A DNA stretch of 64,000 nt from Nitriliruptor sp040882055. Lineage in GTDB: Bacteria > Actinomycetota > Nitriliruptoria > Nitriliruptorales > Nitriliruptoraceae. The position numbers and the translations under genes were made by a program. Below are positions 58,719-64,000 of the stretch, piece by piece (the stretch's first letter is position 1; each line of letters starts with the position of its first letter). The stretch lies in contig JBBECA010000076.1 of assembly GCA_040882055.1 (NCBI GenBank), positions 8,891 to 72,890 of the forward strand, written 5' to 3'. Under the pieces are notes generated by a model, which was not told where the DNA came from, made no database searches, and worked only from the letters and a program-made list of their open reading frames with translations.

Positions 58719-59233
58719 GTCGATCCTCGTGGGGTGGGTGGTCGAGCCGGATCCGGGTCGCGCAGGGCGCGACGCAGCGACACGTCGGCGCCCGCCGCCG
58801 ACCAGCTCGCGTCGATGCGGTCCAGTCGGTCGCCCGTCGGCCGTACCACCAGCAGCGACACCGCTGTCGGCAGCAAGGCGACGGCGACCAGCCACGGCGG
58901 TCCGAGCACGACGGCCAGCGCGATGCCGAGCAACATCGGTGCGTCGATGACGGCCATCTGGATCACCAACCGGCTGCGCAGCTCGGTCACCGCAGCCTCG
59001 TCGTCGGCGGGAGGGTGCGCGCGGAGGCCGCGATCGATGGCGGCGACCGCCACGAGCCCCGCCGCACCGACGGCCAGGATCAGGGCGACGGGCAGCACGG
59101 CGGGCACGCTCGAGGCGCCGTCGGCGAGGAGGAGGACCGTGCTGGTCAGCACCACCACCGTGCCGGCGAACGCCCACCACAGCAGCTGGAGGGAGCGCAG
59201 ATCCGGTCGCGGTGTCGCGCCTGGCTCGTCCAC
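58715..59233 (-). CDS. Four-helix membrane protein coupled to ferrochelatase
   Basis: A 172-residue membrane protein I cannot assign. Four helices are visible: about 18-40 (LWWAFAGTVVVLTSTVLLL), 46-68, 92-112 and 114-132, with an Asp-Asp-Glu loop between helices 2 and 3 and a polar C-terminal tail of 40 residues. The GTG at 59233 has AGGAGG eight bases upstream. Its stop overlaps the ferrochelatase start, so the two are co-translated; a role in haem or iron handling is possible but only by association. TACGCT (59279-59284, minus) is its likely -10. Confidence 0.7.
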   Translation of the reverse strand: MDEPGATPRPDLRSLQLLWWAFAGTVVVLTSTVLLLADGASSVPAVLPVALILAVGAAGLVAVAAIDRGLRAHPPADDEAAVTELRSRLVIQMAVIDAPMLLGIALAVVLGPPWLVAVALLPTAVSLLVVRPTGDRLDRIDASWSAAGADVSLRRALRDPDPARPPTPRGST

Positions 59234-59278
59234 CTCGGCCACCTCCTCGGCCCGCTCGCGCCACGACGGGTCGGCGGC

Positions 59279-59288
59279 AGCGTAGGGT
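59279..59288. promoter_or_regulatory. Overlapping back-to-back -10 elements
   Basis: AGCGTAGGGT again, as at 3349-3358. TAGGGT (plus) is 48 bp before the alpha/beta hydrolase, TACGCT (minus) 46 bp before the four-helix membrane protein. Confidence 0.4.
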
Positions 59289-59335
59289 CCCGGCCGACCA
59301 CCCGACCGACCGTTGCGACGACCGAGCGAGCTGAC

Positions 59336-60289
59336 GTGCACGAGGGAGCGCCCGAGTGGTTCACCGACGCCCTGACCCACCCCGGCGAGCCCGGTGAGGT
59401 GCTCGTCGCGGGGGCACGGATCCGGTACCTCGCGTGGGGGGACCGGTCGGCGCCGCCGCTCGTCCTGGTCCACGGCGGCGCCGCCCACGCCCACTGGTGG
59501 GCGCCGCTCGCGCCCCTCCTCGCCGGGGATCACCGGGTGGTCGCCCTCGACCTGAGCGGCCACGGCGACTCCGACCACCGCGACGAGTACCCGGCGGAGA
59601 CGTGGGCCGAGGAGGTGCTCGCCGTCGCGGCGGCGGCCGGGGGGGCGGGGCCGCCGACCGTCGTCGGCCACTCGATGGGTGGGTTCGTCACGATCATCGT
59701 CGCGGCGACCCGCGGTGCCGACCTCCACGGCGCCATCGTGCTCGACTCGCCGGTCCTGCGCCCCGACCCCGAGACCGAGGAGGCCTCGCGCACGGGCCGC
59801 AACCTCTTCCGCGCGCCGAAGACCTACCCCGACCTCGAGACGGCGGTCGAGCACTTCCACCTCGTGCCGCCGCAACCTCGGCGGCACCCGTGGTTGATCG
59901 ACCACGTCGCTCGCACCAGCCTGCGCGAGGTCGTCGCGGCGGACGGGAGCAACGGGTGGACCTGGAAGTTCGATCCGCAGCTGTTCGTCACGCGGTCCGG
60001 GCCGCGACTACCGAGCGAGTACGGACCCGAGCTGGCCCGCGCCGCCTGCCGCCTCGCCGTGGTCACCGGGGAACGCTCGGCGATCGTCGACGAGGGCGTC
60101 ATCGAGCACATGCGCGAGCTGGTCGCGGGGTCGCCGGCGGCGGCCGCTGGCGTGCCCTTCGTCCGCATCCCCGACGCGCACCACCACCTGCTGCTCGATG
60201 AGCCCCTCGCCACGGTGACCGCCCTCCGAGCCATCCTGGCGACGTGGTCGCCGGTCGGGACCGGCCCCCGCCAGGTCACAGCTTCCTGA
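59336..60289 (+). CDS. Alpha/beta fold hydrolase
   Basis: A 317-residue alpha/beta hydrolase. LVLVHGGAAHAHWW holds the oxyanion His-Gly, VALDLSGHGDSD follows, and the nucleophile elbow is GHSMGG (about 111-116). The acid is probably Asp in VLDSP or a later Asp/Glu, and the His lies in PDAHHHLLLDEP. A cap domain sits around residues 135-215. It resembles haloalkane dehalogenase/lactonase/esterase-type enzymes, and substrate cannot be chosen. The GTG at 59336 has a weak GAGCGAG upstream. Confidence 0.87.
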   Translation: MHEGAPEWFTDALTHPGEPGEVLVAGARIRYLAWGDRSAPPLVLVHGGAAHAHWWAPLAPLLAGDHRVVALDLSGHGDSDHRDEYPAETWAEEVLAVAAAAGGAGPPTVVGHSMGGFVTIIVAATRGADLHGAIVLDSPVLRPDPETEEASRTGRNLFRAPKTYPDLETAVEHFHLVPPQPRRHPWLIDHVARTSLREVVAADGSNGWTWKFDPQLFVTRSGPRLPSEYGPELARAACRLAVVTGERSAIVDEGVIEHMRELVAGSPAAAAGVPFVRIPDAHHHLLLDEPLATVTALRAILATWSPVGTGPRQVTAS

Positions 60290-61241
60290 GCAGGACCTCC
60301 TCGACCGCGTGGTCGGGGCCCTTGCGCAGGATGAGGTCGGCCCGCGACCGGGTCGGGAGGACGTTCTCGCGCAGGTTGCGACCGTTGATCCGGCGCCAGA
60401 TGTCCGCGGCCGTCGCGTCGGCCTCGGCGTCGTCGAGTTCGGCGTAACGGGCGAAGTACGAGCGGGGGTCGCGGAAGGCCGTCCGACGCAGGGTGCGGAA
60501 GCGGTCGCGGTACCAGCGCTCGATGTCGGTCTCGTCGGCATCGACGTACACGGAGAAGTCGAAGAAATCGGACACGAAGACCCGTCCGGAGCGTGCCTGC
60601 GACCCGGACGGCTCGTCGCCATCCGGACCCGTCTGCAGCACGTTCAGCCCCTCGACGATCAGGATGTCCGGCTGCCGGATGGTCACGCGTTCCCCGGCGA
60701 CGACGTCGTAGGTGAGGTGGCTGTAGACCGGCGCGCTGACCTCCGGCTCACCGGACTTCACCGCCGCCACGAAGCGGACGAGCGCAGCGACGTCGTAGCT
60801 CTCGGGGAACCCCTTGCGCTCCATCAGACCGCGCCGTTCGAGCTCGGCGTTGGGGTGCAGGAACCCGTCGGTGGTGACGAGCGCCACCTCGGGGTGGTCG
60901 GGCCAGCGGGCGAGCAGGGCCTGGAGGATGCGTGAGGTGGTGGACTTGCCCACCGCCACCGATCCCGCGATGCCGATCACGAACGGGACCCGGGCAGCCA
61001 GCGATCCGAGGAAGGTGTCGGTGACGCGGTGCAGGTCCTGGCGGGCGGCCACGTACATGTTCAGCAGCCGGGACAGCGGGAGGTACACGTCGGCGACCTC
61101 GTCGAGCGAGAGCTGCTCGGCGGTGCCCCGGAGCGCGTCGACGTCCTCCTGCGAGAGCGTCATGGGGGTGGCGGAGCGGAGGGTGCGCCACGTCTCCCGG
61201 GGCAGCGTCACCCAGGGGGAGGGGGTGAAGCGGTGCGGCAC
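60276..61241 (-). CDS. coaA: Type I pantothenate kinase
   Basis: A 321-residue P-loop kinase catalysing the first step of CoA synthesis. The Walker A is GIAGSVAVGKSTTSR (about 90-104). Family signatures are YLPLSRLLNMYV, VTTDGFLHPN, RKGFPESYD, YSHLTYDVV and DILIVEGLNVLQ, and FDFSVYVDADE. Length matches E. coli and mycobacterial CoaA. The GTG at 61241 has GGAGG six bases upstream, and TAGCCT (61299-61304, minus) lies 58 bp before it. Its 3' end overlaps the convergent hydrolase gene by 14 bp. Confidence 0.95.
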   Translation of the reverse strand: MPHRFTPSPWVTLPRETWRTLRSATPMTLSQEDVDALRGTAEQLSLDEVADVYLPLSRLLNMYVAARQDLHRVTDTFLGSLAARVPFVIGIAGSVAVGKSTTSRILQALLARWPDHPEVALVTTDGFLHPNAELERRGLMERKGFPESYDVAALVRFVAAVKSGEPEVSAPVYSHLTYDVVAGERVTIRQPDILIVEGLNVLQTGPDGDEPSGSQARSGRVFVSDFFDFSVYVDADETDIERWYRDRFRTLRRTAFRDPRSYFARYAELDDAEADATAADIWRRINGRNLRENVLPTRSRADLILRKGPDHAVEEVLLRKL

Positions 61242-61298
61242 GGACGCCTCCGTTGTGCGGGCGGGAGCGGAGCCAGGGGAGGTCAGGGGGGCCGCGGG

Positions 61299-61304
61299 AG
61301 GCTA
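61299..61304 (-). promoter_or_regulatory. -10-like element TAGCCT for coaA
   Basis: Minus strand, 58 bp upstream of the coaA start. Confidence 0.3.
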
Positions 61305-61469
61305 GCGGTGCGCGCCGAGGCTCCCGCGGTGTCCGGGCACGGGGACGGGGTGGCGCGCGCGTCCGGGCTGTATGCGCGACACTGGACGGCCGGGGAGCTC
61401 CGTCGCGGCCGCGACGGTGGTGGACCCCACGTCCCCGTCCGGGACACGGAGCGAGACGAGAGGCGCGAG

Positions 61470-63632
61470 GTGTCCGAGACCACCACGAGACCACTGCTCG
61501 TGCAGCGGTTGCTCGCCGCGGCGTGTGTCGCGGTGCTGGTCCCGTTGCTGGTGAGCATCGGCTCGGTCGCCGACGAGCAGCCGTTGACGGAGGGCGAGCC
61601 GTCCCCGCGCACCGTCATCGCCGACGAGCAGGTCCGCGTGGAGGATCGCGAGGCGACGGAGGCCGCCCGAGCCCAGGCGGCCGAGTCGGTGGCGCCGATC
61701 ACGGCCCCGGACCGGACGGCCCAGACCTCGATCGTGCAGGACGCCCGCGCGGCGTTCAGCGCGGCGCGCGACGCCCGTCAACCCGGGACCGACGACGGCG
61801 GTGCGAGCCAGGACGAGGCTGCAGAGGGGGAGGGGGCCGCGTCGGCGGCACCGGGTCCGCCATCCGCGGAGGAGCAGGTCGAGGTCATCCTCGATGCGGT
61901 CCCCGCGCTCGGGACCGACGTCGCCGAGGCGCTGGTCGAACTGCCCGACGGCCAGATCGGCGACATCGAGCGCGAGACCCTGGCGGTGGTGCAGGTGCTG
62001 GCTCGCCAACAGGTCGGTGCCGAGGAGCTCGACGAGGTCGTGGACACGACGCTCGAGGAGGAGATGGCGGTCCGCTCCTTCCCCGGCGACACCGCGGAGA
62101 CCATCGCCGAACCGCTCGCCCGCGCGGTCATGCGCCCCACCGTGGTCACCGACGCCGAGGCGACCCGCGCCGCTCGGGAACGTGCCGCCCAAGAGGTCAC
62201 CGAGGTGGCCAACGTCTGGAACGTGGGCGACGCCATCGTGCGCGAGGGCCAGATCGTCGAGCCGCTGCAGATGCGCGCCGTCGAACGCCTCGGGCTCGAG
62301 GGCAGCTCCACGCTGCGGGCCCTGGCCCGCAGCACCATCGCCTCGCTGCTGATCGTCGCCGTGGCCGCGATCTACCTGCAGCGCATGCAGCCGCGGGTCT
62401 GGGTGAGCGGCAAGAAGCTGTTGCTGCTCGGGGTGCTCACCGCCGTGTTCGCGGCGCTCGTGGTCGGGACCAGCATCCTGACCGACCTGACCACCCCCGG
62501 GCTGGCCTACATCGTCCCAGCCGGGGCCTACGCGATGCTGGTGGCCGTCCTGATCCACCCGGTGGTCGGTATCGCGACCATGCTCCCGGCGGCGGTGCTC
62601 GTGCTCCTCTCGGCACCCTCCCGCGGGGCGCTCGCGCTGTTCGCCGCGGCCACGGTGCTGGTCAGCGTGCCGCTCACCACCCGCATCGCGGCACGTTCCG
62701 ACCTGCGCTCGGCGACGCTCCGAGCGGCCGTCGCCTACCCGTTGTTGGCGGCCGGGACGGTGGCCGTCTTCGGGCCCAACGACGAGCTGTTGGTGTCGGT
62801 CGGCGCCGGGGCCATCGGTGGCCTGATCACCGCGCTGGTGGTCCAGGGTGCGTTGCCCTTCCTCGAGACCCTCTTCCGGCTGCCGACGGTCACCGCCCTG
62901 CTCGATCTGTCCGACCGCAACCACCCGCTGTTGCGCGAGCTCGAGACCCGGGCGCTCGGGTCCTACAACCACTCGGTGATGGTCGCCTCGCTCACCGAGC
63001 GGGCCTGCCGCGAGGTCGGCGCCGATCCGTTGCTCGGGACCGTCGCCGCCCTCTACCACGACATCGGAAAGGTCCGTCAGCCGCACTTCTTCATCGAGAA
63101 CCAGCAGGGCATCGCCAACCCACACGACGAGCTCGAGCCCGAGGTCAGCGCGGTCATCATCCAGAACCACGTCAAGGACGGGGTCGAGATGGCGACCGAG
63201 TACCGCCTACCCCCCGAGGTCGTGGCCTGCATCGGCTCGCACCACGGCACGATGCTCGTCGGGTACTTCTACGACAAGGCCGTGAAGGCGGCGGTCGCGG
63301 CCGGCGGTGCCCCCGACGACGTCGAGGAGGGCCACTTCCGCTACCACGGCGGCAAGCCGCGTTCGAAGGAGGCGGCGATCCTGCTGCTCGCCGACTGCTG
63401 CGAGGCGACGACCCGGGCGATGGCGATGTCGAAGGGGACGCTGCCCCGCGGGGAGATCGAGGACACGGTCGATCGCCTGCTCGAGGAGCGCGTGGACGAC
63501 GGCCAGTTCGACGAGAGCGACCTGACCTTCTCCGAGCTCCGCCGGGCGCGGGACACCATCGTCGAGTCGCTGGTGGGCATCTACCACCCGCGGATCGCCT
63601 ACCCCGACAAGCCCAAGGCCCCCGCCGGCTGA
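61470..63632 (+). CDS. 7TM-HD family (PgpH-type) cyclic-dinucleotide phosphodiesterase
   Basis: A 720-residue membrane protein. One helix (about 13-33) leads to an extracytoplasmic 7TMR-HDED domain (about 35-285) with a disordered Gly/Glu/Ala insert near 110-135. Seven helices lie at about 290-480, then a cytosolic HD domain (about 505-690) with LGSYNHSVMVASL, ALYHDIGKVRQPHFFIENQ, IQNHVKDG, IGSHHGT and the C-terminal YHGGKPRSKEAAILLLADCCEA. In PgpH this HD domain hydrolyses c-di-AMP. The GTG at 61470 has GAGG seven bases upstream. YbeY and Era genes, common neighbours elsewhere, are not in the window. Confidence 0.92.
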   Translation: MSETTTRPLLVQRLLAAACVAVLVPLLVSIGSVADEQPLTEGEPSPRTVIADEQVRVEDREATEAARAQAAESVAPITAPDRTAQTSIVQDARAAFSAARDARQPGTDDGGASQDEAAEGEGAASAAPGPPSAEEQVEVILDAVPALGTDVAEALVELPDGQIGDIERETLAVVQVLARQQVGAEELDEVVDTTLEEEMAVRSFPGDTAETIAEPLARAVMRPTVVTDAEATRAARERAAQEVTEVANVWNVGDAIVREGQIVEPLQMRAVERLGLEGSSTLRALARSTIASLLIVAVAAIYLQRMQPRVWVSGKKLLLLGVLTAVFAALVVGTSILTDLTTPGLAYIVPAGAYAMLVAVLIHPVVGIATMLPAAVLVLLSAPSRGALALFAAATVLVSVPLTTRIAARSDLRSATLRAAVAYPLLAAGTVAVFGPNDELLVSVGAGAIGGLITALVVQGALPFLETLFRLPTVTALLDLSDRNHPLLRELETRALGSYNHSVMVASLTERACREVGADPLLGTVAALYHDIGKVRQPHFFIENQQGIANPHDELEPEVSAVIIQNHVKDGVEMATEYRLPPEVVACIGSHHGTMLVGYFYDKAVKAAVAAGGAPDDVEEGHFRYHGGKPRSKEAAILLLADCCEATTRAMAMSKGTLPRGEIEDTVDRLLEERVDDGQFDESDLTFSELRRARDTIVESLVGIYHPRIAYPDKPKAPAG

Positions 63633-63639
63633 CCGGTCA
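63630..63639. terminator. Palindrome made by two convergent stop codons
   Basis: TGACCGGTCA holds the stop codon of the 7TM-HD gene and that of the AsnC-type gene. Too short to be sure of a terminator function. Confidence 0.2.
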
Positions 63640-63912
63640 CTCGCCGAGCGCGAAGCCCTCGTCGAGCAGCCGCGGCGAGTAGCTGCGGAAGGCGATGACC
63701 GTCTCGGAGGTCTCGATGCCCGCGATCGCGCCGATGCGGCCGGTGACCACGTCGGCGAGGTCCTCGTTGTGGGCCACGACGACCTTCACGATGAGGTCGT
63801 AGCGGCCGGTCACCGAGTACACCTCGCGCACGCCGGGTACCTCGGTCAGGGTGCCGGCGACCTCCCCGACGCGGGCGACGTCGACGTCGAGCAGCACGAA
63901 GGCGGTGATCAC
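63637..63912 (-). CDS. Lrp/AsnC ligand-binding (RAM) domain protein
   Basis: A 91-residue stand-alone RAM/AsnC_trans_reg domain without a DNA-binding part. ITAFVLLDVDV, VREVYSVTGRYDLIVKVVV and the Gly-rich ligand turn are typical. Such small proteins bind amino acids and form octamers, sometimes modulating full-length Lrp regulators. The GTG at 63912 has GAGGAG eight bases upstream; TAGGCT (63967-63972, minus) is a plausible -10. Regulated partner unknown. Confidence 0.88.
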   Translation of the reverse strand: MITAFVLLDVDVARVGEVAGTLTEVPGVREVYSVTGRYDLIVKVVVAHNEDLADVVTGRIGAIAGIETSETVIAFRSYSPRLLDEGFALGE

Positions 63913-64000
63913 CGGTGGTCTCCTCGCAGCGAGCGGGCGGCACGCAGCCGACGAGCCGCGCGACCGAGCCTACTGACGGCTTCGCCGCACGTGTCGCTGC

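Noticed and set aside
1..64000. tRNA, rRNA, riboswitch or insertion sequence
   Set aside because: I looked through intergenic gaps and saw no cloverleaf-like sequence, conserved rRNA stretch, terminal inverted repeats with transposase, or known riboswitch core; small RNAs cannot be excluded by eye.

Overview
The window is a chromosomal segment from a very GC-rich actinobacterium. The signs are extreme G/C at third codon positions, dominant GTG starts behind GGAGG-type ribosome sites, and actinobacterial families: a GAF-ANTAR antiterminator, a LigC-type ligase, a GuaB1-type enzyme, an LCP protein with a LytR_C tail, a MecA-N type penicillin-binding protein and a cysteine-tailed ferrochelatase. 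Many proteins are acidic. Together this would fit a deep lineage such as the Nitriliruptoria, but that is inference, not something I could test. I see no rRNA, tRNA, CRISPR array, transposase or prophage. A run of exactly 100 N at 56865-56964 marks an assembly gap that truncates two genes.

Layout. 1-9.2 kb: a PAS-GGDEF-EAL protein, a DUF389 membrane protein divergent from a frameshifted pirin, a stand-alone proteasome-like hydrolase divergent from a helix-turn-helix protein, a GAF-ANTAR regulator and a class A PBP with a long Glu-Pro tail. 9.2-14.1 kb: LigC-type ligase, YihY membrane protein, acetoacetate-decarboxylase-like protein divergent from CorA, and a YczE-like membrane protein. 14.3-17.3 kb: a tightly coupled operon of acyl-CoA dehydrogenase, APH-type kinase and histidine phosphatase, resembling 4-hydroxyacyl-CoA catabolism. 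17.3-22.1 kb: aldo/keto reductase, Bcr/CflA transporter, YtxH-like protein, SDR and VOC protein. 22.1-25.4 kb: enoyl-reductase-like protein, a 67-residue protein and a PBP joined by 4-bp overlaps. 25.5-34.6 kb: Ca2+/cation antiporter, FAD-linked oxidase, IlvE, a frameshifted SDR, an esterase plus flavin monooxygenase operon divergent from an AraC-type regulator, and a PlsC acyltransferase.

34.6-49.3 kb: DEAD-box helicase, SpoU methyltransferase, SDR, an epimerase with a coupled unknown protein, a Ser/Thr kinase with a discoidin-like sensor, aldo/keto reductase, GuaB1, a sugar-dehydrogenase lipoprotein, M20 peptidase, a holin-like membrane protein and a second GGDEF-EAL protein. 49.4-64 kb: HrpB, a secreted trypsin-like protease, an LCP/LMW-phosphatase pair, a class V aminotransferase and a histidine phosphatase (both cut by the gap), ferrochelatase coupled to a four-helix membrane protein, an alpha/beta hydrolase, CoaA, a PgpH-type 7TM-HD phosphodiesterase and an AsnC-type sensor domain.

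Two themes run through the window. Overlapping stop/start codons (GTGA, TGATG) build short translationally coupled operons. A recurring hexamer TA(G/C)(G/C)NT lies mostly 26-60 bp upstream of starts, often on both strands of divergent gene pairs, and looks like the housekeeping -10 element. Two genes (pirin; SDR at 29057) carry clear single frameshifts, one of them an exact 8-bp tandem duplication.
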